A stretch of DNA of 64,000 bases from the NCBI RefSeq assembly GCF_947493765.1, contig NZ_CANLSZ010000001.1:556448-620447 (forward strand), read 5' to 3'. The stretch comes from an uncultured Arthrobacter sp. (lineage in GTDB: Bacteria; Actinomycetota; Actinomycetes; Actinomycetales; Micrococcaceae). Positions 47,465 through 55,965 of the stretch are shown here, one piece after another (positions within the stretch are counted from its first letter, which is position 1; each line of letters begins with the position of its first letter). The position numbers and the translations under genes are program-made. The notes below the pieces were generated by a model. It was given only the letters and a program-made list of their open reading frames with translations. It did no database searches and had not been told where the DNA came from.

Positions 47465-47914
47465 TCAGCCGCGCTGCGCAGCCCGGTCCTGGAACCAGTG
47501 CATCAGCTCCCGCAGGGTCGCGAGGGATCGCTGCGGATCCTCCTCGTCCTCGATGTCGGAGAACGACGTGCGGTAGCCGGGGATCTCCTCCAGCCGCAGG
47601 TCGGTCGCCGGCTCGAAGGCCATGGTCCACTCGGGGAACTGGCGTTGGTCGATCGTCTCCTGGAACAGGACACGGACGTCCAGATGGCGGGGATCCGCGG
47701 CGATGATGGACATGCGCTCCCGCAGGACATCGCTGGGACCCTCGATGACCTGCAGGAAATGCCCGCCACCGTAGATGAGCATGCCGGTCAGCCGGGAATC
47801 GGCATTGTTCCTCCGGCTGAGCTCCAGCAGGGCAGCGAGTTCCTCGTCGCCGAACGGATAGGCGGCACTGCTCGCATACACGATGGACAGCAGGTCATGG
47901 GGAAAGGTACTCAC
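47465..47914 (-). CDS. Stand-alone BLUF blue-light sensor
   Basis: 149 aa flavin-binding BLUF domain. The photocycle residues are all present with correct spacing: Tyr13 (IVYASS), Asn37 (RRNNADSRLTGML), Gln55 (FLQVIEG), then Trp96 and Met98 (FPEWTMAF). There is no GGDEF, EAL or other output domain; about 40 C-terminal residues form a helical tail. TAAATT six bases before GTG 47914 suggests leaderless expression. Signalling partner unknown. Confidence 0.92.
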   Translation of the reverse strand: MSTFPHDLLSIVYASSAAYPFGDEELAALLELSRRNNADSRLTGMLIYGGGHFLQVIEGPSDVLRERMSIIAADPRHLDVRVLFQETIDQRQFPEWTMAFEPATDLRLEEIPGYRTSFSDIEDEEDPQRSLATLRELMHWFQDRAAQRG

Positions 47915-47999
47915 ACCCCCAATTTACCGGCCATCGGCCGCACCACCCCGACGTCGTCCCCTCGATACCCTCCCGGGCGCTCATCCGGAGCGTCGGAAC

Positions 48000-49157
48000 C
48001 TACGACCCGTGCCGGCCGGGGCCGTGGCGTGCCACGAGATCGCGGACCGCCCCGAAAAGCGGATGCCCGGCATTGAGGCCCGTGATCGACGTCGTGGCCT
48101 CCGCCGGATCCTGGGTCGCCAGGATCTCCGCCAGCGCAGCGACCTCCGGATCATCCGGAGCCGAGAAGGACAGGGCGGCCTCCATGGCGGCGAGAAGAGC
48201 CTCGGGGTGGATTCCCCGCTCCGCGAGTTCCGCCGCCGGAGCGACGAACCGCTCGCTGCGTCCGAGCTTGCGCAGCGGAGCCCTGCCCACACGCACCACG
48301 GTGTCGGGCAGGTGCCGGTTGCTGAAACGGTGCAGGATCTTCTGCACGTACGCTTCCTGCTCCGCCGCGTCGAAGCCGTGTCTGGCCACGAGGAGTTGCT
48401 TGGTCTCCCCGAGCACCGCCCGGACCCGGGATGCGACGGACTCGTCCGCCATCGCATCGGCGATCTTCTCGGCGCCGGCCGTGTAACCGAAGTAGGCGGC
48501 CGCCGCGTGCCCCGTATTGACGGTGAAGAGCTTGCGTTCGATGTAGGGGCCGAGGTCGTCCACCCAGGTGACTCCCGGGATGTCGGGGGTACGGCCGCTG
48601 AACGGCGTCCGGTCGATCACCCATTCGAAGAAGGTCTCCACCGTCACGTCGAGACCCTGGCCCTCGGCCTGGTTCGGGACGATCCGGTCCACCGCGGTAT
48701 TGGCGAACACCGCCCGGGCCGCGAGATCCAGGGCCGCGCCGTCGTACGTCTGCTCGACCTCGCGGTGCAGGAGGTCCGTGGCATTGATGGCGTTCTCGCA
48801 GGCCATGACCTGTAGGGGTTCGAGCTCCCTGTCCCGGCGGGCGATCGCGCGGGCGATGACCGGCGCCAGGAACTTCAGGACGCTCGGACCCACGGCGGTG
48901 GTCACGATGTCGGCCGTCGCGATCTCCGCGACGACCTCCTCCTCCTGCGAGCGCGAGTTCAGGGCGCGGTAGTTGTCGACGGTCCTCGTGGTCGGCTCCT
49001 CACCGACCTCGTGGACCACATAGCTGGGCGTCGAGGCCAGTTGACCGATCAGAGCGTCCGCGACGTCGGCGAAGACCACCTCGTACCCTGCCTCGTGGAG
49101 CAGGAGCCCCACGAAGCCGCGGCCGATGTTCCCGGCACCGAAGTGCACGGCCTTCAT
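48000..49157 (-). CDS. mtlD: Mannitol-1-phosphate 5-dehydrogenase
   Basis: 385 aa NAD-dependent enzyme turning mannitol-1-phosphate into fructose-6-phosphate. MKAVHFGAGNIGRGFVGLLL is the nucleotide-binding N-terminus; KLFTVNTGHAAAAYFGY carries the catalytic Lys and His region. ATG 49157 overlaps the mtlA stop by one base (TGATG), so the pair is translationally coupled. Confidence 0.96.
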   Translation of the reverse strand: MKAVHFGAGNIGRGFVGLLLHEAGYEVVFADVADALIGQLASTPSYVVHEVGEEPTTRTVDNYRALNSRSQEEEVVAEIATADIVTTAVGPSVLKFLAPVIARAIARRDRELEPLQVMACENAINATDLLHREVEQTYDGAALDLAARAVFANTAVDRIVPNQAEGQGLDVTVETFFEWVIDRTPFSGRTPDIPGVTWVDDLGPYIERKLFTVNTGHAAAAYFGYTAGAEKIADAMADESVASRVRAVLGETKQLLVARHGFDAAEQEAYVQKILHRFSNRHLPDTVVRVGRAPLRKLGRSERFVAPAAELAERGIHPEALLAAMEAALSFSAPDDPEVAALAEILATQDPAEATTSITGLNAGHPLFGAVRDLVARHGPGRHGS

Positions 49158-51136
49158 CAGGCGTTCACCTTCCCGAAGAGGGCCAGGACCTCGTCCGCCG
49201 TCGTCGCCTCGTCGAGCCTCGCGACCTGCTCCTTGTCGGAGAACACGCGGGCGATCGCGGACAGGATGGACAGGTGCTCGTTGTTGACGCCGGCGACGCC
49301 GACCACGAACTTGACCTGCTTGCCGTTCCAGTCGATGCCCTCGGGGTAGCGGATGATCGACACCGCCGAGCGCTTGATCAGATCCTTCGCGGCATTGGTG
49401 CCGTGGGGGATCGCGAGGAAGTTGCCCATGTACGTGGGGACGGACAGTTCGCGCTCGTGCATGGCCGCGACGTAGCTGGAATCGACGGCACCGCGGTCCA
49501 CCAGCAGTTTGCCGGCTTCGTCGATCGCGTCCTTCTGCGTGGTCGCCCGTCCGCTGAGGATCACGCTCTCCTCGGCGAGGACCTCCCGGCCGGCTCCACT
49601 CTCGCCGTCGGCATCCGCGTCGGCGGCCACTGCGGCCGCCGTGGGATTCTTCGGGTCGATCCCGCCGTCGGCCGCGGCGCTCGCCCGGACCAGCTCCACG
49701 ATCTCCTCGTAGCGGGGGCTGTTCATGAAGTTGTCGACGGCGACGTGCGTGGCACTCTGCGTCAGCGGTTCGGCGCGTGCGGCGAGATCCTGGTGCGTCA
49801 CCACGACGTCGTAGTCGTCCTTCAGGTTGGCGATGGCCAGGTTGGTGACCTTGACGTCCGGGAACCCGGCCGCCTTGATCTTGTTGCGGAGCACCGAAGC
49901 GCCCATCGCCGAGGAGCCCATGCCGGCGTCGCAGGCGAACACGATGTTGCGGATGGGGCCCTCCGTCGCGGAGGAGGTCTGGAAGGTTCCGGCGACGGAG
50001 CTCTTCTTGCCCTTGAGACCTTCCATCCTGGTCGCAGCGGCGGCGAGGTCGCCGTCGTCCTGGTTCCTGCCGGTCTTCAGGATGACCGATGCGACGAGGA
50101 AGGACACGGCCGTGGCGAGCACGACCGACAGCACGACGCCCACGTAGCTGTCGCGGGAGGTCTGCGCGAGGACGGCGATGATGGACCCCGGAGCGGCGGG
50201 GGCGACGAGCCCGGCGTTCGTGATGCTGAGCGTCGCGATACCGGTCATGCCGCCTGCGATCGCGGCCAGGATCAGCAGCGGGCGCATGAGCACGTAGGGG
50301 AAGTAGATCTCGTGGATACCGCCGACGAAATGGATGATGGCGGCACCGGACGCGGACGCCTTGGCGGCACCGCGACCGAAGAACATGTACGCGAGCAGGA
50401 TGCCGAGGCCGGGACCGGGGTTCGCCTCGAGCAGGAAGAGGATGGACTTGCCCTCCTCCAGCGACTGCTGCACACCCAGCGGCGTCAGGACACCGTGGTT
50501 GATGGCGTTGTTGAGGAACAGGACCTTGGCGGGCTCGATGAAGATGCTGGTCAGCGGCAGCAGCCCGTTGTTGACGAGGAACTGGACCACGTTGCCCGCG
50601 CCGGTGCTGAAGGCCTCGACCAGCGGGGAGACCCCGAAGAAGCCGATGAGGGCGAGGACCGCACCCCAGATCCCTGCGGAGAAGTTGTTGACGAGCATCT
50701 CGAAGCCGGGGCGGATCTTGCCGTCCCAGATCCCGTCGATCTTCTTCATGGTCCAGCCGCCGAGCGGGCCCATGATCATGGCGCCGATGAACATGGGGAT
50801 ACCTGCTCCGACGATCACACCCATCGTCGCGATGGATCCCACCACGCCACCGCGGACGTCGTAGACCATGCGGCCGCCGGTGTAGGCGATCAGGAGTGGC
50901 AGCAGATAGGTGATCATCGGCCCTACGAGACCGATGTTCGCCACGCCGTCGGTCTCTCCGAATCCGCCGAGCTGCGGAACCGGGAGCCAGCCGGCCTCGA
51001 TGAAGAGCGCGGTGACGATGCCCCAGGCGATGAAGGCACCGATGTTCGGCATGATCATGCCGGAGAGGAACGTCCCGAATCTCTGTACGCGGACCCGGAC
51101 GCTGGATCCGGTCTTCGCTTCTACTTGTGTTGCCAC
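49157..51136 (-). CDS. mtlA: Mannitol PTS transporter EIICBA
   Basis: 659 aa fused mannitol permease. The IIC membrane domain covers residues 1-345 (GTFLSGMIMPNIGAFIAWGI). IIB follows with its Cys in FACDAGMGSSAMGA at about residue 400, and IIA ends the protein with the His in FLAIPHGTNAAKD. Mannitol is imported and phosphorylated in one step using PEP through EI and HPr. GTG 51136 has AAGGAAAG upstream. It lies between tetR and mtlD on one strand. Confidence 0.96.
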   Translation of the reverse strand: MATQVEAKTGSSVRVRVQRFGTFLSGMIMPNIGAFIAWGIVTALFIEAGWLPVPQLGGFGETDGVANIGLVGPMITYLLPLLIAYTGGRMVYDVRGGVVGSIATMGVIVGAGIPMFIGAMIMGPLGGWTMKKIDGIWDGKIRPGFEMLVNNFSAGIWGAVLALIGFFGVSPLVEAFSTGAGNVVQFLVNNGLLPLTSIFIEPAKVLFLNNAINHGVLTPLGVQQSLEEGKSILFLLEANPGPGLGILLAYMFFGRGAAKASASGAAIIHFVGGIHEIYFPYVLMRPLLILAAIAGGMTGIATLSITNAGLVAPAAPGSIIAVLAQTSRDSYVGVVLSVVLATAVSFLVASVILKTGRNQDDGDLAAAATRMEGLKGKKSSVAGTFQTSSATEGPIRNIVFACDAGMGSSAMGASVLRNKIKAAGFPDVKVTNLAIANLKDDYDVVVTHQDLAARAEPLTQSATHVAVDNFMNSPRYEEIVELVRASAAADGGIDPKNPTAAAVAADADADGESGAGREVLAEESVILSGRATTQKDAIDEAGKLLVDRGAVDSSYVAAMHERELSVPTYMGNFLAIPHGTNAAKDLIKRSAVSIIRYPEGIDWNGKQVKFVVGVAGVNNEHLSILSAIARVFSDKEQVARLDEATTADEVLALFGKVNA

Positions 51137-51155
51137 GTTCTTTCCTTACCGTTGT

Positions 51156-51173
51156 CCCCGCACCTGTGCGGGG
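51156..51173. promoter_or_regulatory. 18-base palindrome before mtlA
   Basis: CCCCGCAC, two bases, GTGCGGGG, centred 29 bases before the mtlA start and 22 bases after the tetR stop. A two-base loop makes a DNA operator more likely than an RNA hairpin, though it could end tetR transcripts. Confidence 0.55.
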
Positions 51174-51195
51174 AGGGATGGATGAGCGGGATGGG

Positions 51196-51924
51196 TCAGC
51201 TCGCGGACCTGCTGGAGATCCGGTGGAGCCATTCGAGGAACAGCTTGAGCTCCGGACCGGAGAGCTGATCGGGGTGGGAGGACTGCAGTGCCGCGTTCAG
51301 TGCGATGGCTGCCACCACCACGGCCGGTGTCCCCTCGGTGTCGATCACGGGATCGGCCTCCGAATCCGTGGCCACTGCCGAGAGCACGGCCTCGCGGGTC
51401 ATGACGGAGAGTTCCAGGCTCCGCTTCTCGGCCGTGTCCGAGATGAGCATGAGCGTGACGCCGATGTTCGCGGCGAGGATGCTGCGCGCCGCCTCGCGCG
51501 GCGTGACCACCAGCCGGGACGCTGCAGCAGCACGGCGGAGCACCTCCTCGAGGAAGGCCTCCGCCGTGGCCACCGTCGAGGGCCTGCGTTCGGGACGGAT
51601 GTTGCCGAACATCACGAGGTAGAGCTGAGGATGGTCGAGCCCGAACTGCACGTGGTTGTCCCAGTGCCGCCGGAGATCCTCGATCGGTTGTCCGGACGCA
51701 GGGATGCTCCGCTCGGCGTCGAGGTACTCGGCGAAGCCCTCCGCGACGACGGCGTCGAACAGGCCCTCCTTGTCGCCGAAGTGGTGGTAGAGGGTGGGTG
51801 CGGTCACCTTGGCAGCCTCGGTGATCTGTCGGGTGGAGACGGGCGCGCCGTCGGATTCGGCCAGCAGTGCCGCCGCTGCCCTCAGCAGCCGAAGTTTCGG
51901 CGCCGGGTCGCCTGTGGATTTCAT
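51196..51924 (-). CDS. TetR family regulator of the mtl/ptsI region
   Basis: 242 aa. The N-terminal helix-turn-helix VSTRQITEAAKVTAPTLYHH is typical TetR, followed by FGDKEGLFDAV. The ligand domain is unassigned. TACCGT seven bases before the ATG (51932-51937) and a palindrome at 51943-51957 suggest leaderless transcription with autorepression. Mannitol operons are often under DeoR or MtlR control, so a TetR gene here is atypical. Divergent from ptsI. Confidence 0.88.
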   Translation of the reverse strand: MKSTGDPAPKLRLLRAAAALLAESDGAPVSTRQITEAAKVTAPTLYHHFGDKEGLFDAVVAEGFAEYLDAERSIPASGQPIEDLRRHWDNHVQFGLDHPQLYLVMFGNIRPERRPSTVATAEAFLEEVLRRAAAASRLVVTPREAARSILAANIGVTLMLISDTAEKRSLELSVMTREAVLSAVATDSEADPVIDTEGTPAVVVAAIALNAALQSSHPDQLSGPELKLFLEWLHRISSRSAS

Positions 51925-51942
51925 GGCTGTTACGGTAGCACC

Positions 51943-51957
51943 TATAACGCCGCTATA
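51943..51957. promoter_or_regulatory. Probable TetR operator between tetR and ptsI
   Basis: TATAACG C CGCTATA: seven-base arms with one mismatch around a single centre base. It lies next to the tetR -10 and in the only AT-rich part of the 118-base divergent gap. Confidence 0.6.
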
Positions 51958-52042
51958 TGAACTGGATCACACACATTCCTGTGGCACAGGGCACAATGAT
52001 CATGGACCGCGATCACCACCGGCAGGGAAACGAGGACATTCG

Positions 52043-53719
52043 ATGAGCAATTTCGCAGGTGTGGGAGTCAGTCCCGGACGCGTGATCGGGCCGGTGCGCC
52101 ATATGGCGGAGGCCGTCGGCGAACCGCCGGCCGACGAACGCAACGATTCCCCCGAGGCAGCGTCCGCGTCCCTCGCGGCGGCCTCGAAGGCGGTCCAGGA
52201 GGAGCTCAAGCGCCGGGCGGAGGCCGCGACCGGCGACGCGCGGGCGGTCCTCCAAGCCACCTCCCTCATGGCGGCTGATCCGATGCTGCTGAAGTCGGCG
52301 AAGAAACTCATCGCCAAGGGCGTCTCCGCGGAACGAGCGGTCTGGGAGGCAGGCGCATCCGTCGCGGAGATGCTGCACAACCTCGGCGGGTACATGGCGG
52401 AGCGCACCGCCGATGTCCTCGACGTCCGCTCCCGTCTCGTCGCCGAGCTCCGCGGGCTCCCTGCCCCCGGCATCCCCTCCTCCACCACGCCCTTCGTCCT
52501 CGTCGCCGAGGACCTGGCACCGGCCGACACCGCCACCCTCGATCCGGCCATGGTCCTCGCCCTCGTCACCTCGGGCGGCGGACCGCAGTCCCACACGGCG
52601 ATCATCGCCCGCGCCCTGGGCCTCCCGGCCGTCGTCGCGGCGTCGGGGGTGGAGGGTATCGAGGAGGATGCGTCCGTCTTCGTCGACGGCGCCGCCGGCA
52701 CCATCGCCCTCGATCCCGGGGCCGCCGAGGAAGCCGCTGCGGCGGAGTACCGGGCTGCCGCCGAGGCACTCACCGTGTTCGACGGCGTCGGCATCACCGC
52801 GGACGGGCACGAGGTCCCGCTCCTGGCCAACGTGGGTGGAGCGAAGGACGCCGTGACGGCTGCGGAGGCCGGGGCGCAGGGCGTGGGTCTGCTGCGGACG
52901 GAGTTCTGCTTCCTGGGACGCGACACCGAACCCACCGCGGAGGAACAGGTGGAGGCCTACCGCGGGGTGTTCGACGCCTTCCCGGGCAAGAAGGTGGTGG
53001 TGCGGACCCTGGATGCGGGTGCGGACAAGCCCCTGCCGTTCCTCACCGACACCACCGAGCCGAATCCCGCCCTCGGCGTGCGGGGCTATCGCACCGATCT
53101 CACGTCCCCGGGCGTGCTCGCGCGTCAGCTCACGGCCATCGCGGATGCGGCGGCGCAGGCCACCGCCGATGTCTGGGTCATGGCACCCATGATCTCCACC
53201 GCCGAGGAGGCAGCGGATTTCGCCGCCCTCTGCGCGACGGCGGGCCTGCGGACGCCGGGGGTCATGGTGGAGGTCCCCTCGGCGGCCCTCACGGCGGAGG
53301 CCATCCTCACCGAGGTGTCCTTCGCGAGCCTGGGGACCAACGATCTGACGCAGTACACCATGGCGGCGGACCGTCAGCTCGGCTCCCTGGCCGCCCTCAA
53401 CAACTCGTGGCAGCCGGCGCTCCTGCGCATGGTGCGGCTCACGGTGGAGGGGTCGCTGGCCGAGGGGCATGCCAAACCGGTCGGTATCTGCGGTGAGGCC
53501 GCTGCGGATCCCGCGCTCGCCGTCGTGCTCGTGGGGCTGGGTGTCTCGACGCTGTCCATGACGCCGCGCGCCCTGGCCGGGGTGGGCGCCGTCCTGAACA
53601 GTGTGACGCGCGCCGACGCGGAGCGGATCGCCGGCGTGGCGCTCGCGGCACCGACCGCCGCCGAGGCCCGGGCCCGCACGCGGGCGGAACTGCCGGTCCT
53701 CGAGCAGCTCGGCCTGTAG
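52043..53719 (+). CDS. ptsI: PTS enzyme I
   Basis: 558 aa PEP-protein phosphotransferase, the general PTS protein passing phosphate from PEP to HPr. The active His is in GGGPQSHTAIIAR; PEP-site motifs are GLLRTEFCFLGR, NPALGVRGYR and SLGTNDLTQYTMAADR with GICGEAAADP. ATG 52043 has GAGGA upstream. No ptsH gene is adjacent. Divergence from the mannitol operon suggests shared control. Confidence 0.96.
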   Translation: MSNFAGVGVSPGRVIGPVRHMAEAVGEPPADERNDSPEAASASLAAASKAVQEELKRRAEAATGDARAVLQATSLMAADPMLLKSAKKLIAKGVSAERAVWEAGASVAEMLHNLGGYMAERTADVLDVRSRLVAELRGLPAPGIPSSTTPFVLVAEDLAPADTATLDPAMVLALVTSGGGPQSHTAIIARALGLPAVVAASGVEGIEEDASVFVDGAAGTIALDPGAAEEAAAAEYRAAAEALTVFDGVGITADGHEVPLLANVGGAKDAVTAAEAGAQGVGLLRTEFCFLGRDTEPTAEEQVEAYRGVFDAFPGKKVVVRTLDAGADKPLPFLTDTTEPNPALGVRGYRTDLTSPGVLARQLTAIADAAAQATADVWVMAPMISTAEEAADFAALCATAGLRTPGVMVEVPSAALTAEAILTEVSFASLGTNDLTQYTMAADRQLGSLAALNNSWQPALLRMVRLTVEGSLAEGHAKPVGICGEAAADPALAVVLVGLGVSTLSMTPRALAGVGAVLNSVTRADAERIAGVALAAPTAAEARARTRAELPVLEQLGL

Positions 53720-53735
53720 CGGCGGGGCCCGCGGG

Positions 53736-54332
53736 CTACCCGGCAGCGGCCAGCTGCACCCTGAGGTCGTCGACGACGGCGAGCAGTGCGTCCCGGCCCA
53801 GCACAGTCGCTCCGGGATCCAGCCGCCGGAAGAGCAGGACGGGCTCCCGGGGCGTGGCGAGTTCGACGACGTCGGGCCCGGCCACGGCGGGGGCGCGCCC
53901 GTGGTCCCCGCCGCTCCACTCGAGTGCGAGTGTCGGTTCGATCCGGACGATCTCCTCGTCCACCTCGTGGAACTGCTCGGCCTGTGCCGCACCGGCCAGG
54001 ACCGCGTCCCCGAGGGCCGCCAGGTACACCGGATCGCCGACGGCGTCGTAGACCCACCGCTGACCGAGGACGGGGTGATCGATGGTCCCGATCAGGTACT
54101 CCTCCAGCTCGGCGACCGGCGCACCGCGATAGGCCAGCGGCACCTGCACCAGGGTCTCGCCGTCCCTGAGCAGCAGGGTCTCCACGCCCACCTCGCCCGC
54201 GGGATCGTCGAAGCGGTACGCCGCGAGCTGCTCCGGGTCGCCGATACCTCCGGCCCAGGGCTGACGGGGCAGCCACGGCAGCAGCACGTCGACCTTGGAG
54301 GGATGCAGGGGTACGTCGTAGATGAAAGCCAT
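53736..54332 (-). CDS. Maltokinase N-terminal cap-like domain protein
   Basis: 198 aa resembling the Mak N-terminal cap without a kinase domain. MAFIYDVPLHPSKVDVLLPW and LPRQPWAGG fit the cap; QRWVYDAVGDPVYLAAL is also typical. TAGGCT six bases before the ATG (54339-54344) suggests leaderless transcription. Similar free cap proteins are common in actinobacteria; function unknown. Confidence 0.75.
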   Translation of the reverse strand: MAFIYDVPLHPSKVDVLLPWLPRQPWAGGIGDPEQLAAYRFDDPAGEVGVETLLLRDGETLVQVPLAYRGAPVAELEEYLIGTIDHPVLGQRWVYDAVGDPVYLAALGDAVLAGAAQAEQFHEVDEEIVRIEPTLALEWSGGDHGRAPAVAGPDVVELATPREPVLLFRRLDPGATVLGRDALLAVVDDLRVQLAAAG

Positions 54333-54437
54333 GCGCCCAGCCTAGGCGCACAGCCGGAGCGGCACCCCGCGGGGCGATCCCGGCGGGGCGATCCCGGCGG
54401 GGGCCAGGATGTCGGACCGCCCCCATACTCTCGTCGC

Positions 54438-54746
54438 ATGGCTCAACGACCAGGGTGGCACGGCATCCCGCCGAGCGTCGACCGATACGTGGCCCCGCTG
54501 CAGCTCGACACCCCGGCACACCGCATCACCCTGCCGCTGCGCTCGCCCGCCCTGTGGGTGGACCTCCGCTACCCGGACGGCTCCAACCGCACCATGAAGG
54601 GCTTCGCCATGGCCTGGACCAGCACCGCCGTCCTGGCCCAGTGGATCGAGTACTCCCGGGCGCGCGAGGCATGGGTGTCCGCCGCGTGCTGCCGACGTCG
54701 TAGCCTCGCGCCCCGGTCGGGCCCGCCCGCCCCGGGCAGGGCGTGA
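54438..54746 (+). CDS. Small protein of unknown family, tandem copy 1
   Basis: 102 aa, not recognised. The core is GWHGIPPSVDRYVAPLQLD, then ALWVDLRYPDGS, then GFAMAWTSTAVLAQWIEYS; the tail is Arg/Pro-rich. No signal peptide or membrane span. TACTCT six bases before the ATG (54426-54431) supports the start as leaderless. Copy 2 follows directly. The Trp-rich pattern suggests a small beta-rich fold, but no function can be given. Confidence 0.65.
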   Translation: MAQRPGWHGIPPSVDRYVAPLQLDTPAHRITLPLRSPALWVDLRYPDGSNRTMKGFAMAWTSTAVLAQWIEYSRAREAWVSAACCRRRSLAPRSGPPAPGRA

Positions 54747-54823
54747 GAGTCGGCCTCCGACGGACCGTGGTCCCCACCCGCCCTCGTGCAGTAGCGGCAT
54801 GGACGATGCGATCATGTGCGCGG

Positions 54824-55132
54824 ATGCGGGTGCGCGTGCCTGAGGCGGCCGGGTGGCACGGGCTGCCGCCGACCACCCACGAGTTCACCCCGCCCCTCCA
54901 GCTCCGGGCCCCGACCGAGGGCGTCACGGAGTCCGTCGCACCCTCCCCTGCCCTGTGGGTCGAGCTCGAGTACCCGAACGGGTCCCGGCAGAGAGTGCGC
55001 GGCTTCGCCATGGCGTGGACCAGCACCGCGGTACTGGCGCAGTGGATCGAGTTCTCCATCGCCCGGGAAGCCTGGGTCCGCGCCGATCAGTGCACACGCC
55101 GCGACATCCGCCGGTCTGCGCCGGAGACCTGA
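54824..55132 (+). CDS. Small protein of unknown family, tandem copy 2
   Basis: About 102 aa, paralogue of the preceding gene: GWHGLPPTTHEFTPPLQL, ALWVELEYPNGS and GFAMAWTSTAVLAQWIEFS are shared. Start choice is uncertain: GTG 54743 overlaps the stop of copy 1 (GTGA), while ATG 54824 lines up best with copy 1. The FAMAWTSTAVLAQWIE block is identical in both, so it is probably the functional centre. Confidence 0.6.
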   Translation: MRVRVPEAAGWHGLPPTTHEFTPPLQLRAPTEGVTESVAPSPALWVELEYPNGSRQRVRGFAMAWTSTAVLAQWIEFSIAREAWVRADQCTRRDIRRSAPET

Positions 55133-55177
55133 CCGGCGCCCTGCACGGCGCCCTGCCCGCGCCGGTAGCATCGGCCC

Positions 55178-55579
55178 ATGGAAGCACGTACTCAAGCAGT
55201 CGAAGTGGTCCGGCAGTACTGGTCGTCGGTATGGAGCAGGGACTGGGACGGCGTGGGGCGCACGCTCGCCGACGACGTCGAGGTCTTCTGGCCCGTGACC
55301 CGGGAGATCATCCGCGGACGCGACAACATGGTCGCCGTGAACTCCGAGTACCCGAACGGGTGGAGCATCGACGTCCTGAACGTCTACGACGCCGGTGAGG
55401 TGGTGGTGTCCGAGGTCCAGGTGCCGCAGGAGGACGTGGGGATCTTCCGCGTCGTGTCCATCTGGACGGTGATCGACGGCGTCATCACCTCGGGGCGCGA
55501 GTACTGGACCCTGTACGGCGGCGAGGAAGGGCACGACTGGCGGCGCCGGTACGTCCACGTCGGAGATCTGCCCTCCTGA
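55178..55579 (+). CDS. SnoaL/NTF2-like protein
   Basis: 133 aa, NTF2-like cone fold: VVRQYWSSVWSRDWDGVGRT, then LADDVEVFWP and REIIRGRDNM are typical SnoaL strands. Members are ester cyclases, isomerases or binding domains; no active residues can be assigned with confidence. TAGCAT six bases before the ATG (55166-55171). Confidence 0.8.
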   Translation: MEARTQAVEVVRQYWSSVWSRDWDGVGRTLADDVEVFWPVTREIIRGRDNMVAVNSEYPNGWSIDVLNVYDAGEVVVSEVQVPQEDVGIFRVVSIWTVIDGVITSGREYWTLYGGEEGHDWRRRYVHVGDLPS

Positions 55580-55707
55580 GCCGCAGCTGTGCACCTGTTC
55601 CCACGCTCGACGCTCTTCGCTAGGGTGGCGGGAGGCGAGCAGGAATGCCGAACCGGGACAGGGCCGCAACGGCGCCCTGCACAGTCAGTCGATTCTCAGG
55701 AGGAACT

Positions 55708-55965
55708 ATGGCGGACGACCAGGATCTCAGTAACACAGAAGGCCCCGCGGACGGCGGCGCAGCAGGCGTACCCGGCGAACACGACGGCGGCGCCGACGGA
55801 TCAGCCGAAGGCCCCGCGGACGGCGGCGCAGCAGGCGTACCCGGCGAACACGACGGCGGCGCCGACGGATCGGCCGAAGGCCCCGCGGACGGCGGCGCAG
55901 CAGGCGTACCCGGCGAACACGACGGCGGCGCCGACGGATCGGCCGACGAGGGCAACCGCTCTTGA
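55708..55965 (+). CDS. Acidic repeat protein of unknown function
   Basis: 85 aa made almost entirely of three 23-residue repeats beginning EGPADGGAAGVPGEHDGG. It has no Cys, aromatic residue or hydrophobic core, so it is expected to be disordered and strongly acidic. ATG 55708 has a strong AGGAGG. Its stop overlaps the TTG start of the oxygenase gene (TTGA), indicating coupling. Length probably varies among strains because of the repeat. Confidence 0.75.
   Translation: MADDQDLSNTEGPADGGAAGVPGEHDGGADGSAEGPADGGAAGVPGEHDGGADGSAEGPADGGAAGVPGEHDGGADGSADEGNRS
55738..55944 (+). repeat. Three 69-bp tandem repeats
   Basis: Units start at 55738, 55807 and 55876 and differ by one base (A/G near the end of unit 1). 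69 is a multiple of three, so unit gain or loss keeps the reading frame of the acidic protein. Confidence 0.97.

Noticed and set aside
52013..53992. Minus-strand 659-codon frame over ptsI
   Set aside because: Antisense shadow of a well-conserved enzyme I.
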